From positions 1-64,000 of the forward strand of contig NZ_JAKCMV010000046.1 in assembly GCF_021440515.1 (NCBI RefSeq): 64,000 nucleotides of DNA, written 5' to 3'. Below the pieces are notes generated by a model. That model was not told where the DNA came from and made no database searches. It was given only the letters and a program-made list of their open reading frames with translations. Origin of the DNA: Enterobacter asburiae. GTDB lineage: Bacteria; Pseudomonadota; Gammaproteobacteria; Enterobacterales; Enterobacteriaceae. The translations under genes were made by a program, and so were the position numbers. Positions 8,066 to 17,691 of this stretch are shown here, in pieces (the stretch's first letter is position 1; every line of letters begins with the position of its first letter).

Positions 8066-9705
8066 TGCAAGCGTGCCGACTGCCGACAGGCGTGAAGAAT
8101 GTCCATCTGTGGCTGATAAACCGTTGATTTCACATCCATCATCCCGAGCACGGTAGCGTACAAATTGTCCTGCGAAACCGCATTTTTTGCAGCCTCGTCG
8201 CGTAAGCACTGCGCGTTAACCCCGTAGTTACGGGCATAATCCGGGGAGAGCCAGAATATAAACGGAATATGCGTTTGTTGTTCAGGTGCCAGCATGTACG
8301 GCGTGCCGTGCAGGTAGATCCCGCTTTCGCCCAGCGATTCGCCGTGATCCGAGAGGTAAATCAGCGCCGTGTTCATGCTGCCCTGACGCGCCTTCAGGGC
8401 GTCGATAGTCCTGCTGACCACGCTGTCGGTATACAGGATGGTATTGTCATAGGTGTTGATCAGCGCCTGATGATCGCAATCCTGGATCTCGTTGGTGTCG
8501 CAGGTAGGGGTGAATTTGCGGAAACTATCCGGGTAGCGGCGGTAGTAGGCCGGGCCGTGGCTGCCCATCAGGTGGATCACCAGCACGGTATCCTGCTTCA
8601 GGCCGTCGAGCACGTTATCCAGACGATACAGGTTCACGTCATCAATGCAGGATTTGTCTTTGCAGAACTGATCCAGCTTCCACTGGGTCATGTCGGTGTG
8701 CGGAATACGATCGCACGCCCCTTTACAGCCGCCGTCGTTATCACGCCATAGCAGGTTAACGCCCGCGTGTCCGAGCACGTCGAGCAGGCCTTCCTGATGA
8801 CGGGCAAGATCGGCATCGTATTTTTTACGCGGCATGCCGGAGAACATGCACGGCACGGAGACCGCCGTTTCGGTTCCGCAGGAAGAGGCCTGCGGGAAGT
8901 TAATCACGTCCTGCTTTTTCAGCTCCGGGTTGGTTTCACGCCCGTAGCCGTTCAGCGAATAGTTCGCCGCGCGGGACGCTTCGCCCACCACCAGTACCAG
9001 CACCGTTTTTTTCTGCTGGCCGGAAATCAGCGGCCCTTTACGGGCGTCTTCACCCATGCGCACCAGCGTTTGATCCCCGGCAAACCAGCGCATTTTGCTG
9101 TAACGCATGACGGCGCTGACGTAGTTGGCCGGCGTCACCATCTTGACGATGCTTTTGTTGTTGCGGAACAGCGAGGCGTAATCTTTGTAGAAAACGGACG
9201 CCACCAGGATGATCACCAGCAGCGCGCCCAGCATCGCGGCAACGCGGGTCAGCAGGGCATACCACCATTTCCCAGTGCGGATACGCGTCAGGGCCAACAC
9301 AACGGAAGGGATCAGCCCGGCAACCACAATCCATAGGATCAGCTGCGGCGTGAGCAGGGCGGTGGCCTCCTGGGAGTTCGTCTCGAAGACGTTAACCATC
9401 ATGTTCTGGTCGATAACCGCGCCGTAGGTGTACATAAAGAAGGTCGCGGCGGCGCACCCGATGGTCAGCACAATCAGCATCGGCTTGCGGATATAGGGGA
9501 TGTTGAGCACGCTGAAGACAATGACCCAGCCGCAGAACAGCACCAGCGGCACGGAGGCGGCGAACAGCAAGTCGTGCAAATGGGCAGGGGCGATAATGGC
9601 CCAGCTGCGCTGAATAAACAGGGCATTTAATACCGTAAAGAAAAGCGCGCAGCCCAGGGTGAATTTTATGTCGTTACACTGTAACTTTTTTGCAAACCAC
9701 ATCAT
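8062..9705 (-). CDS. eptA: EptA/PmrC-type lipid A phosphoethanolamine transferase
   Basis: Inner-membrane enzyme that moves phosphoethanolamine from phosphatidylethanolamine to lipid A, which lowers outer-membrane negative charge and polymyxin binding. Five hydrophobic helices lie within residues 15-175, then a periplasmic alkaline-phosphatase-like domain. Catalytic and zinc residues are visible: Glu242 (VVGEAS), the nucleophile Thr280 in CGTETAVSVPCMFS, Asp-His in YLSDHGES and His in IYLHGTPY. The ATG at 9705 gives 547 residues, the EptA length; a TTG two codons upstream is less likely. In E. coli eptA sits with basRS, so this copy at nemR-ydhL is an extra or relocated gene. It could be transcribed into nemR. 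The sequence differs from what is remembered of MCR-9/10. Confidence 0.9.
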   Translation of the reverse strand: MMWFAKKLQCNDIKFTLGCALFFTVLNALFIQRSWAIIAPAHLHDLLFAASVPLVLFCGWVIVFSVLNIPYIRKPMLIVLTIGCAAATFFMYTYGAVIDQNMMVNVFETNSQEATALLTPQLILWIVVAGLIPSVVLALTRIRTGKWWYALLTRVAAMLGALLVIILVASVFYKDYASLFRNNKSIVKMVTPANYVSAVMRYSKMRWFAGDQTLVRMGEDARKGPLISGQQKKTVLVLVVGEASRAANYSLNGYGRETNPELKKQDVINFPQASSCGTETAVSVPCMFSGMPRKKYDADLARHQEGLLDVLGHAGVNLLWRDNDGGCKGACDRIPHTDMTQWKLDQFCKDKSCIDDVNLYRLDNVLDGLKQDTVLVIHLMGSHGPAYYRRYPDSFRKFTPTCDTNEIQDCDHQALINTYDNTILYTDSVVSRTIDALKARQGSMNTALIYLSDHGESLGESGIYLHGTPYMLAPEQQTHIPFIFWLSPDYARNYGVNAQCLRDEAAKNAVSQDNLYATVLGMMDVKSTVYQPQMDILHACRQSARLQ

Positions 9706-9849
9706 TAACAAACCATTCTTTATATTGATGCGGCGAGTATAGGGAGCGAAGATTAGTGAAACCTTAATGCCACATTTGTGCGCTAACGCCTTGCACGCGC
9801 GGCGTTTAGCGTCTTCACTGTAGGGGAATAACGTTTTCTGGAGGTGTGT

Positions 9850-10089
9850 GTGGCAGAGCAGCTGGAGTTTTTCCCCATCCAGAGCCCGTGCCGGGGAATT
9901 TGTCAGGCAGACGAGCGCGGCTATTGCCGTGGGTGTATGCGCACCCGGGACGAGCGTTTTAACTGGCAGAATTTTAGCGACACGCAGAAACAGGACATTA
10001 TTCGCCTCTGTCGGCAGCGGTTGCTGCGCAAATTACGCGCAAACAAAGCGGCTGATACCGAAGAACCTCAGCAACCTTCACTGTTTTAG
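9850..10089 (+). CDS. ydhL: DUF1289 family protein YdhL
   Basis: A 79-residue protein matching E. coli YdhL. It carries the DUF1289 cysteine pattern (SPCRGICQ, then GYCRGCMR), which looks like a small zinc- or metal-binding element; the function is unknown. The start is taken as GTG at 9850 because a strong GGAGG lies at the right distance and the product then aligns end to end with the E. coli protein (AEQLEFFP). An in-frame GTG two codons upstream overlaps the SD. It is followed by ydhF after 48 bases. Confidence 0.92.
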   Translation: MAEQLEFFPIQSPCRGICQADERGYCRGCMRTRDERFNWQNFSDTQKQDIIRLCRQRLLRKLRANKAADTEEPQQPSLF

Positions 10090-10137
10090 CAACGTAATTG
10101 CGTATACTCATGACATCTACTCCTTGAGGAAATTGTT

Positions 10138-11034
10138 ATGGTTCAGCGTATTACTCTTGCACCCCACGGCCCCGAGTTTTCCCGTTTTGTGATGGGCTAC
10201 TGGCGTCTGATGGACTGGAATATGTCCCCCATTCAGCTCGCAAGCTTTATCGAAGAGCACATTGAATTAGGGATCACCACCGTCGATCATGCTGATATTT
10301 ACGGCGGCTATCTGTGCGAAGCGGCGTTCGGCGAAGCCATGAAGCTGGTGCCGGCCCTACGCGATCGGATGGAAATCGTCACCAAGTGCGGCATTGCCAC
10401 CACCGCGAAGCCGGAACACGCGCTGGGGCATTACATCACCGACCGTGACCACATCGTTAAAAGCGCCGAACAGTCGCTGGTGAATCTGGCGACGGACCGC
10501 ATCGACCTGCTGCTGATCCACCGCCCGGATCCGCTGATGGACGCGGACGAGGTGGCGGAAGCCTTCCTCAGTCTGCACCAGAGCGGCAAGGTGCGTCATT
10601 TCGGCGTGTCTAACTTTACCCCTGCGCAGTTCACCTTGCTTCAGTCCCGTCTGCCGTTCACGCTGGTGACCAACCAGGTGGAAATCTCTCCGGTGCATCA
10701 GCCGCTCCTGCTGGACGGCACGCTTGACCAGCTGCAACAGCTGCGCATCCGTCCAATGGCGTGGTCATGCCTCGGCGGCGGACGTCTGTTTAACGACGAG
10801 GCGTTCCAGCCGCTGCGTGATGAACTGACGACGGTTGCCCGCGAGCTCAACGCCGAGAACATCGAGCAGGTGGTATACGCCTGGATTATGCGTCTGCCGT
10901 CAAAACCGCTGCCGATTATCGGCTCCGGCAAAATTGAGCGCGTACGCTCTGCCATTACCGCCGAAGAGCTGAACATGACCCGCCAGCAGTGGTTCCGCAT
11001 TCGCAAGGCGGCGCTCGGCTACGACGTGCCTTAA
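10138..11034 (+). CDS. ydhF: Aldo/keto reductase YdhF
   Basis: NADPH-dependent aldo-keto reductase family protein of 298 residues, the E. coli YdhF length. The TIM-barrel active-site tetrad can be traced: Asp in VDHADIYGGY with the Tyr four residues on, Lys in IVTKCGIA, and His in LLIHRPDP. The C-terminal cofactor-binding loop is IIGSGKIERV. The physiological substrate is not known. It is probably cotranscribed with ydhL; sodC follows 80 bases later. Confidence 0.94.
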   Translation: MVQRITLAPHGPEFSRFVMGYWRLMDWNMSPIQLASFIEEHIELGITTVDHADIYGGYLCEAAFGEAMKLVPALRDRMEIVTKCGIATTAKPEHALGHYITDRDHIVKSAEQSLVNLATDRIDLLLIHRPDPLMDADEVAEAFLSLHQSGKVRHFGVSNFTPAQFTLLQSRLPFTLVTNQVEISPVHQPLLLDGTLDQLQQLRIRPMAWSCLGGGRLFNDEAFQPLRDELTTVARELNAENIEQVVYAWIMRLPSKPLPIIGSGKIERVRSAITAEELNMTRQQWFRIRKAALGYDVP

Positions 11035-11114
11035 TCTGGAAAACGGTGACTTTCCGGTGAAATCTCTGCCCCTGGTCTAGGCTTAAGGGGCAAAAAATAA
11101 TCAACGGAGGTCAC

Positions 11115-11633
11115 ATGAAGCGTTTTACTCTGGCACTGGTCACGCTGGTGGTGTGCGCAGGCGCGCACGCAGCCAGCGATGAAGTCGAAATGAATCTCGT
11201 CACCTCGCAGGGTGTGGGACAGTCCATCGGTACGGTGAAAATTACCGAAACGGATAAGGGCCTTGAGTTCGCACCCAATCTGAAAGCGCTTCCCCCCGGT
11301 GAACATGGTTTCCACGTTCACGCCAAAGGCAGCTGTCAGCCCGCCATGAAAGAGGGTAAAGCCACGGCGGCAGAAGCGGCCGGGGGCCATCTCGATCCGC
11401 AACACTCCGGTAAACACGAAGGGCCAGACGGAATGGGCCATCTCGGCGATCTGCCCGTGCTGGTGGTGAACAATGACGGCAAAGCCACCGATTCGGTCGT
11501 TGCCCCACGCCTGAAAAAGCTGGATGAAGTCAAAGGGAAAGCGCTGATGATCCACGTCGGGGGCGATAATATGTCCGACCAGCCTAAACCTCTCGGCGGT
11601 GGCGGCGAGCGTTACGCCTGCGGCGTAATCTGA
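11115..11633 (+). CDS. sodC: Periplasmic superoxide dismutase [Cu-Zn]
   Basis: Copper-zinc superoxide dismutase of 172 residues with a signal peptide (residues 1-19, ending GAHA), so it acts in the periplasm. Metal-binding motifs are present: [36 protein letters not shown] and MIHVGGDN, together giving the Cu and Zn histidines and Asp. The conserved disulfide Cys residues are in GSCQP and YACGVI. SD is GGAGG, six bases before the ATG. The 3' end overlaps that of the convergent ydhK by 22 bases. Confidence 0.97.
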   Translation: MKRFTLALVTLVVCAGAHAASDEVEMNLVTSQGVGQSIGTVKITETDKGLEFAPNLKALPPGEHGFHVHAKGSCQPAMKEGKATAAEAAGGHLDPQHSGKHEGPDGMGHLGDLPVLVVNNDGKATDSVVAPRLKKLDEVKGKALMIHVGGDNMSDQPKPLGGGGERYACGVI

Positions 11634-13645
11634 TCCCCAATCGTACCCGGCGCGGGCGCCTGCTCCAGCTGTGACAGCGAGCAGTGAAGTCGCCAGATAA
11701 TCGACGCCAGATCGCGCGCTGCCGGAAGGTGGTGGCGCGCGAGCGCATCGCAGATCCGCTGGAGTTCATCGAGCGTGGTTTTCAGCGGCCTCTGCTGCAC
11801 GCCGCGCTCGCTCATCACATCCCGCAGCAGGGCAATACAGACGTCCCGGACCTGCGACAGCGGGTCGGAACGCGATTCCCAGGCGCGCAGCTGCCACACC
11901 ACATGCGAACAGTTCAGCAACACCACGCCCCAGCGCAGCAGCCAGCGGCGGGAGAGGTCGTCATGGCTGTTATTGAGCTGGCTGACGTGATGATAAACCA
12001 GCGACTCATACTCGCTTTCGCGCAGGTGCGGCCTGCGGCTCAGCTGATCGACAAACCCGCGCCGCAGCTCGCGAATGTGGCGTCGGCTTTTACGCGCGTC
12101 AGAGCCGGGGCGCAGCACGGCAAAGGCCAGCCAGGCGAGCGCCACGCCGATAATCTTCGCCAGATTGTCGTTCAGGAAATCGGCAAAGTCATACACCGGC
12201 GGATTGGTGACGGCGATAAACGAGCCCATAAACACAATCAGCTGCCCCCACAGCCCGGCCAGCTTCGGCATCTGGAGCTTGAGCAGCTGCATGGTGGTCA
12301 GCAGGGGGAAGAGAAAGAGCAGGAACTGCCACAGATCGGTTATCTGCACCATCAGGCCAAACATCACCACAAAGCTGAACAGAGAGAGCAGCACCAGGGT
12401 GCGAAGCAGCAGCGTCAGCGAGTTAAAGGGCGACGCGGCCACCGAGTAAAGCACGCAGCTGATCGCCGCAAGGGTGAGCGCGGCGGAGGTGGCTTCCCAC
12501 TGGGTGTTGATGCCCCAGGTGCCGACCAGCGTCAGGGCGCAGAAGGTTCTGAATCCGCTCCAGAGCGCCTCCATGTTATCCGTGTGTCGCGCCAGCGCCG
12601 GGCTTCGCGGTACGGCGAACTCGGTGATCGGGGTGGCATTTTCCACGGCGCGGATCCAACGGCTGCTGGCGAGGTAAAGGCGGCAAAAATAGCGCAGCCG
12701 CTGCCAGAAGGCGCGGTGGCGATAGTCATATTCATCCACCGGTGCCAGAGGGGCGACGATCCGCGCCACGCTGTAAAAATCGGCCGTCGGGCGGGCAAGC
12801 TCGGCCAGCAGCGCGTCGATCACCTCGCGGGTATTGGCCGGGGGATCGGGCCAGTTCAGCAGCATCCGGCGCAGGCTGGATATGGCGCTGGTCATGCGCA
12901 GCTGCTGGTGCAGCAGATGGTTAAGCAGGGCGTTCTGGCGGCGGAACCGGTAGTGGCTCCAGAAGGCCTGGATGCGGAGCAGGTTCATGGTCAGGATCTG
13001 GCCGATGACCTTTTCATGGGCAAGACGGATGTCGTCGCTGGTGTCGGGCTGCCACAGCAGGCTGGCGTGTTCCAGCAGACGCGCGTGCATGGTCTTTAAT
13101 GCGCTAATAAGCGTGGTGCCGTCCGAGGTGCTCGGCAGGATCATCATCATTACCCCGCCGCACAAAATCCCGATAATCACTTCGCAGACGCGCGCCTGGG
13201 CGATATCCCACAGCTCGGTGGTATCCAGAACGTTGATCACCGGAAACGCAATGATGGCGGCGGTATAACCCGCAAGCTGGAAGGCGTACGCGACGTTATT
13301 GGTGAAATGCGCGCAGGCCCAGGTACACAGCCCCAGCCAGGCCGCCATGCTGAATAAAAAGAGCCACGGATCGTTCAGGGTGTGACCGGCGATGATTAGC
13401 GCGGCGGTTGCCCCCAGCAGGCTGCCCGCCACGCGACCCAGGCTTTTACTGATCACCCCGCCCACGGTAGGGAAGCTCACCACCGCCGCGGAGGTCATCG
13501 CCCAGTAGGGCTCGTCCAGATTCAGGTGATAAGCCACCATGAGCGCAAGGCACATGGCAATGCCGTTACGCAGCGCGTAGCGCCACTGCGGCCGGGTTGC
13601 TTTGATCCACGGCAGCGTGCGCCAGGAAAAAGCGGTAAGGTTCAT
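11612..13645 (-). CDS. ydhK: FUSC-family inner-membrane transporter YdhK
   Basis: A 677-residue aromatic-acid-exporter (AaeB/FUSC) type membrane protein. Two blocks of several hydrophobic helices (about residues 25-180 and 365-510) are each followed by a cytoplasmic domain, which is the family layout. It works with the periplasmic adaptor YdhJ; substrate is not established. Its start codon overlaps the ydhJ stop in a TGATG arrangement, so translation is coupled. Its stop lies inside the 3' end of sodC on the other strand. Confidence 0.94.
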   Translation of the reverse strand: MNLTAFSWRTLPWIKATRPQWRYALRNGIAMCLALMVAYHLNLDEPYWAMTSAAVVSFPTVGGVISKSLGRVAGSLLGATAALIIAGHTLNDPWLFLFSMAAWLGLCTWACAHFTNNVAYAFQLAGYTAAIIAFPVINVLDTTELWDIAQARVCEVIIGILCGGVMMMILPSTSDGTTLISALKTMHARLLEHASLLWQPDTSDDIRLAHEKVIGQILTMNLLRIQAFWSHYRFRRQNALLNHLLHQQLRMTSAISSLRRMLLNWPDPPANTREVIDALLAELARPTADFYSVARIVAPLAPVDEYDYRHRAFWQRLRYFCRLYLASSRWIRAVENATPITEFAVPRSPALARHTDNMEALWSGFRTFCALTLVGTWGINTQWEATSAALTLAAISCVLYSVAASPFNSLTLLLRTLVLLSLFSFVVMFGLMVQITDLWQFLLFLFPLLTTMQLLKLQMPKLAGLWGQLIVFMGSFIAVTNPPVYDFADFLNDNLAKIIGVALAWLAFAVLRPGSDARKSRRHIRELRRGFVDQLSRRPHLRESEYESLVYHHVSQLNNSHDDLSRRWLLRWGVVLLNCSHVVWQLRAWESRSDPLSQVRDVCIALLRDVMSERGVQQRPLKTTLDELQRICDALARHHLPAARDLASIIWRLHCSLSQLEQAPAPGTIGDQITPQA

Positions 13646-14499
13646 CAGCGCGTTCCAATCGACACGGTGCAGGTGGTGCCCGATACCAGCGTGATGTCCT
13701 TCGGCAGGCTGTCGAACTCGACGCGTACCGGAACGCGCTGGGCAAGACGCACCCAGGGCACGTTAGGTTTAATGTCCGGCACCAGGCCAGAATCCGTTTC
13801 AACGCTCTGATCGTAGATAGCGCGTCCAATACTGGATACGTGACCCTGTAACGTTTGCGTGCCGCTGTAGAGCGTGATCTGGGCAGGAGCGCCCTGCTGA
13901 ATGTGGCGCAGCTTGGTCTCTTCAAAATAACCCACCACGTAGAACGAGCGGCTATCGACCAGCGCAAATACCGGCTGCCCAGTAGTGGCGTAATTACCCA
14001 CGCGCGCCGACAGGTTCGTGACCCAGCCGTCTACCGGCGATTTGACCACCGTTTGCGACAGCTGCCACTGGGCCTGTTTCAGCGTCGCCTCGGCGACATC
14101 CACGCTGGCCTGCATGGCTTTGACGTTGATGTTGGCGGTGTCCAGGTCCTCCGCAGAAATATAGTTTTGCGAGAGATGACGGCGGCGATTGGCTTCGTTG
14201 TTGGCTTTTGCCAGATCGGACTGGGCTTTGGCGAGCTGCGCCTGGGCATTCAGCACCGCGATATGAAAGGGCGTTTCATCGATGCGAAAAAGTACGTCGC
14301 CTTCTTTAACAAACTGGTTATCTTTTATCGGCAGCGTGGTGATGGTGCCTGAGACCTGCGGCGTAATGCTGACCTGCTCGGCGCGGATTTTGCCATCCCG
14401 CGTCCAGGGAGACTGCATGTAGTAATTCCACAGCCACCACCCGGCGATAATTGCCAGAGCCAACACCATTAAACTGGAAAAATATTTAAGCGTTTTCAT
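13645..14499 (-). CDS. ydhJ: Membrane fusion protein YdhJ (HlyD/AaeA type)
   Basis: Periplasmic adaptor of the ydhIJK efflux operon, 284 residues from the ATG at 14499. It has an N-terminal membrane anchor (residues 5-22), then barrel-sandwich halves (about 45-80 and 175-210) flanking a coiled-coil hairpin (about 85-165, [19 protein letters not shown]), as in AaeA/EmrA adaptors. The start lies eight bases after the ydhI stop. The longer upstream frame overlaps ydhI and was not chosen. Confidence 0.94.
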   Translation of the reverse strand: MKTLKYFSSLMVLALAIIAGWWLWNYYMQSPWTRDGKIRAEQVSITPQVSGTITTLPIKDNQFVKEGDVLFRIDETPFHIAVLNAQAQLAKAQSDLAKANNEANRRRHLSQNYISAEDLDTANINVKAMQASVDVAEATLKQAQWQLSQTVVKSPVDGWVTNLSARVGNYATTGQPVFALVDSRSFYVVGYFEETKLRHIQQGAPAQITLYSGTQTLQGHVSSIGRAIYDQSVETDSGLVPDIKPNVPWVRLAQRVPVRVEFDSLPKDITLVSGTTCTVSIGTR

Positions 14500-14507
14500 C
14501 GAGTTAT

Positions 14508-14744
14508 CTACCAAGCAATCAACACGGCAAGGCCAAGGCACACGGACAGGGCGAACAGGGAGAGATCCATCAGCATCGGGTGCCAGATGTCACCGGAGTA
14601 CATCCAGTCGCGCAGCAGGCGGTGCGCAACCAGCCAGATAAGAAAGCCCACAAAGACGGCTTTAAAGACGGGAGGAAAATAGACGGATGCACCGACAATC
14701 AGGTCCTGAAGGGGTAACCCCGCGGAGCTAAATGGAAACTTCAC
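14508..14744 (-). CDS. ydhI: DUF1656 small membrane protein YdhI
   Basis: A 78-residue protein with two predicted membrane helices, the first gene of the ydhI-ydhJ-ydhK operon. It matches E. coli YdhI in length and in GLPLQDL and GASVYFPP, a DUF1656 feature shared with AaeX. The start is assigned to a GTG at 14744 preceded by AAGGA, because the product then begins [11 protein letters not shown], aligning with the E. coli N-terminus. It is divergent from slyA, and SlyA is known to control this operon in E. coli and Salmonella. Confidence 0.9.
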   Translation of the reverse strand: MKFPFSSAGLPLQDLIVGASVYFPPVFKAVFVGFLIWLVAHRLLRDWMYSGDIWHPMLMDLSLFALSVCLGLAVLIAW

Positions 14745-14863
14745 GAGCAGAGATCCTTTGCAGTTGAAGAAAGGGGCCACAGGGCCGGCCATCACGCGAT
14801 GAGGCGTCAGCTATCAGTTTACGCCATACTTTCAACATCGATGAATGCAGTATTACATTTGTT

Positions 14864-14892
14864 TTGGCAATATAAATGCTGCACACTATTCT
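14864..14892 (+). promoter_or_regulatory. Probable slyA promoter
   Basis: TTGGCA (14864-14869) and TATTCT (14887-14892) are separated by 17 bases. A second -10-like TATAAT lies at 14901-14906 without a good -35 element. Confidence 0.5.
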
Positions 14893-14909
14893 AAAATCAG
14901 TATAATAAC

Positions 14910-14921
14910 TTAGCAAGCTAA
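14910..14921. promoter_or_regulatory. SlyA operator
   Basis: TTAGCAAGCTAA is the exact 12-base palindromic consensus reported for SlyA. It lies 17-28 bases before the slyA TTG start, in position for autorepression and for control of the divergent ydhIJK promoter. Confidence 0.9.
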
Positions 14922-14937
14922 TTATAAGGAGATGAAA

Positions 14938-15372
14938 TTGGAATCGCCACTTGGTTCTGATCTGGCAAGGTTGGTACGCGTATGGCGTGCTCTGATTGAC
15001 CATCGCCTGAAACCTCTGGAATTGACACAGACGCATTGGGTCACGCTGCATAATATTCATCAGCTGCCGCCCGATCAGTCGCAAATTCAACTGGCTAAAG
15101 CGATAGGCATCGAGCAGCCGTCTTTGGTGCGTACGCTCGATCAGCTGGAGGAAAAAGGACTGATCTCCCGGCAAACCTGCGCCAGCGATCGTCGCGCTAA
15201 GCGAATTAAGCTTACTGAAAAAGCGGCCCCTATCATTGATGAGATGGAAGCCGTGATCAGTAAGACGCGAGGGGAGATCCTTTCCGGGATCTCGTCTGAA
15301 GAACTGGAGATGCTCATCAGCCTTGTCGCACGGCTTGAGCAGAACATCAGTGAATTACAGTCTCGCGACTAA
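14938..15372 (+). CDS. slyA: MarR-family transcriptional regulator SlyA
   Basis: Winged-helix regulator that antagonises H-NS and controls virulence, envelope and efflux genes; 144 residues as in E. coli and Salmonella. The winged helix-turn-helix spans about residues 45-100 ([20 protein letters not shown], then [11 protein letters not shown] in the wing). The start is taken as TTG at 14938, the codon known for this gene, because the SD GGAG at 14928-14931 abuts the upstream in-frame ATG at 14932 but is correctly spaced to the TTG. A consensus SlyA box sits upstream. The gene is followed by a strong terminator. Confidence 0.96.
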   Translation: MESPLGSDLARLVRVWRALIDHRLKPLELTQTHWVTLHNIHQLPPDQSQIQLAKAIGIEQPSLVRTLDQLEEKGLISRQTCASDRRAKRIKLTEKAAPIIDEMEAVISKTRGEILSGISSEELEMLISLVARLEQNISELQSRD

Positions 15373-15380
15373 ACGCTAAA

Positions 15381-15409
15381 AAAGCCTTGCTGATGCAAGG
15401 CTTTTTTTT
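15381..15409. terminator. Bidirectional terminator between slyA and the diguanylate cyclase gene
   Basis: A 10-bp stem AAAGCCTTGC/GCAAGGCTTT with loop TGAT and a run of eight T's. It also has A's on the other side, serving both convergent genes. Confidence 0.92.
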
Positions 15410-16770
15410 CACTTGAACACCACCACGCGGTTACGCCCGGTCTCTTTTGCCTCATACATCGCTTTATCCGCGCGCTCCACACACTCTTCCGGCGTCGTCT
15501 GGGAAGAGGTCGCCGTAAACACGCCCATACTGATGGTAATCGGCTCAGGAAGCTGTCCTTCGGTGCTGGATTTATCAAAGCTGCTCAGTTTTAGACGAAT
15601 ACGTTCGGCCACCTGGTATGCGGACTCGGAAGAGGTGTTGGTTAACATCAGCACGAACTCTTCACCGCCGATGCGCGCGGCAATATCCTGCGGGCGAACG
15701 GAGTCCATCAGAAGATGGGCGACAAACTGCAACACTTTGTCACCCTGAAGGTGCCCATAGGTATCGTTTATGCGCTTAAAACGATCGAGGTCGCTGACGA
15801 TCACGGACACCGGGCGGCTGGCTTTTGCCGCGCTCAGCGCCTGGGTTAACGCGTCGTAGAAATAGCTACGGTTATACAGGCGCGTCAGCGGGTCGCGGAT
15901 CGAGTTTTGATAGGACTGCTGATACTTAAGATGCGAATCGCGATAAAGGCTAAACACGTCATACAGCAGCACCAGAATAATCAATAGCGTGGCGGCGGTT
16001 TCAAACAAACGCGAGCGATACCAGGCGATATCTTCGGCGCGACCGCCAAATAACAACATGCAGAGCGTCACGATATAGCAAATGCATAAGAAATTGCCGC
16101 CAACCCAGAATAGATTGCGCAAGCGGGTAATAAGCATCAGAGCTGCTAATGTAACCACCCACAAAATGATCAAAATAATATTAATTACATGGCTCCACAG
16201 CACCATGAAATGACGCGTTTCATTATCCACTAAATCAAGCATCAGTTTGTCTGAATGGCTGGAATAGAGCCACGCAAATGAAACCATAAATATGGTGAAT
16301 ATAATTAGCGCGACGACAATACTAATATGGGTCAGGCGAGAAAGGGGATAATCGCGAATCGAATAGAGTACCGCAGCGACAATCATCAGAACGGCCATCA
16401 TGAGATGGCGGAACATGTAGAAGATCATCGCGTCGTTATAGTTAATGACGTTGAACTGGTAGAGATTAAGCCAGGCCGGGAAGCTCGACAGCGTGCCCAG
16501 CATGAGAAGCATCGACCCGCTGAAGGCGAGGGCAATCGCCACCAAATAGACGCGTCTGCGGTCGCACCAGTATTTCATCGACATGAAGCAGGCGATAAAC
16601 AGATGAAAGACCAGTAAAAAGATGGTGAGCGTCGGGAATAACAGGGGCGACAGTGAAGGAACTAATTCAAGCAACTTTGAAAATGAAAGTTGTAATATCC
16701 CGATGACGATAATGCAGCCCAGGCAGAAGGCAATATAACGGTTCTGTATATAACGTGTAATCGGAAGCAT
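15409..16770 (-). CDS. Membrane-bound diguanylate cyclase (GGDEF)
   Basis: A 453-residue protein with an N-terminal sensor region of about eight hydrophobic helices (residues 10-285, MASE-like) and a C-terminal GGDEF domain (about 290-453). The active-site loop is GGEEF starting at residue 368. An allosteric inhibition site RxxD (RPQD, 359-362) lies exactly five residues before it, so it should make cyclic di-GMP and be product-inhibited. The ATG at 16770 has AAAGG at good spacing; a TTG five codons upstream was rejected. E. coli has no gene between slyA and slyB, so this is an accessory insertion. The sensed signal is unknown. Confidence 0.92.
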   Translation of the reverse strand: MLPITRYIQNRYIAFCLGCIIVIGILQLSFSKLLELVPSLSPLLFPTLTIFLLVFHLFIACFMSMKYWCDRRRVYLVAIALAFSGSMLLMLGTLSSFPAWLNLYQFNVINYNDAMIFYMFRHLMMAVLMIVAAVLYSIRDYPLSRLTHISIVVALIIFTIFMVSFAWLYSSHSDKLMLDLVDNETRHFMVLWSHVINIILIILWVVTLAALMLITRLRNLFWVGGNFLCICYIVTLCMLLFGGRAEDIAWYRSRLFETAATLLIILVLLYDVFSLYRDSHLKYQQSYQNSIRDPLTRLYNRSYFYDALTQALSAAKASRPVSVIVSDLDRFKRINDTYGHLQGDKVLQFVAHLLMDSVRPQDIAARIGGEEFVLMLTNTSSESAYQVAERIRLKLSSFDKSSTEGQLPEPITISMGVFTATSSQTTPEECVERADKAMYEAKETGRNRVVVFK

Positions 16771-16971
16771 ACGTGCCTTTAACAAAAAGCGTAAATGAAA
16801 GTAGGGAGCGTGAACTGATTAGTTTTATGGATTAGTTCAGTAAATACTTTGCGCGGGAGCAATAATTAGGGAGGTAATTATTAAAAGAAGAAGAGAACTT
16901 ATGTAAATAGATTTAAGGAAATGCTGGAGAATGTAAAAGGATGCAGCCGGGCGGCTACATCCCTTTTAATG

Positions 16972-17439
16972 TTAACGCGGGGAAACGGTGACCTGGCTAC
17001 CGTTGCTCGCCAGTACAACGCGCTGGCCAGCAGAGAATCGGGTGTTACCCTGTTTCTGCACAACCATGATGGTGCTGCCGTCGTCTTTGCGGATTTCCAG
17101 CTCAACGCCCTGAGTTTTGTTCATTGCACCCTGAACGCCCTGGCCTGCCACACCACCGGCAACGGCACCTGCCGCTGTTGCCAGAGAACGACCTGTACCA
17201 CCGCCTACGGTGTTACCCAGGAAACCACCCAGCACTGCACCACCGATAGCGCCAACCACGTTGCTGTTATCGCCACCCTGGATCTGTACAGGACGTGCAT
17301 TAACCACCGTACCGTAAGTCACGTTTTGAACTTGTTTCGCCTCAGACGCGGTGTAAACGTCCCCGGAGAGGGAATCGTTATTCACACAACCTGCAAGCGT
17401 TAATCCGATCAGCGAAACGCCCAGTACACGTAAAATCAT
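16972..17439 (-). CDS. slyB: Outer-membrane lipoprotein SlyB
   Basis: Lipoprotein of 155 residues from the ATG at 17439, the E. coli length. It has a lipobox LAGC with the lipidated Cys18. A glycine-rich glycine-zipper stretch (about residues 55-110) is typical of the SlyB/Pcp family and inserts into the outer membrane. SlyB is a PhoPQ-regulated envelope-stress protein in E. coli and Salmonella that stabilises outer-membrane proteins when lipopolysaccharide is disturbed. No clear PhoP box was seen upstream. The 200 bases downstream, before the cyclase gene start, hold no recognisable feature. Confidence 0.96.
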   Translation of the reverse strand: MILRVLGVSLIGLTLAGCVNNDSLSGDVYTASEAKQVQNVTYGTVVNARPVQIQGGDNSNVVGAIGGAVLGGFLGNTVGGGTGRSLATAAGAVAGGVAGQGVQGAMNKTQGVELEIRKDDGSTIMVVQKQGNTRFSAGQRVVLASNGSQVTVSPR

Positions 17440-17691
17440 TTGAATCTCCTGTTCACCAAAAAGCGCCGATGTCGGCATCCGTTATGGCTAAATTATATGG
17501 CATAAGGGGCCATAGTTCATATCTTTGCACTACCAATAGAAAAATTGTACCGGAATTTAGCTTAACGGGGCATAAACAAACGGCCTCGCTCGGCGGGCTG
17601 GTATTGTTAAAAAATATTATCGTCGCGTAGCAAAGCGGCGCCGTTTATGGTGGAGTGTTGGCTAATCGCCCACGTAACGTAAGGAAAGCGC

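Noticed and set aside
8062-9705. Considered as a mobile mcr-9/mcr-10 colistin resistance gene
   Set aside because: The N-terminal membrane region and overall pattern match EptA/PmrC rather than what is remembered of MCR-9/10, and there are no insertion sequences or plasmid genes nearby.
11684-13099. 471-codon plus-strand ORF opposite ydhK
   Set aside because: Antisense to a clear membrane transporter gene; His/Arg/Gln-rich composition typical of a shadow frame in high-GC DNA.
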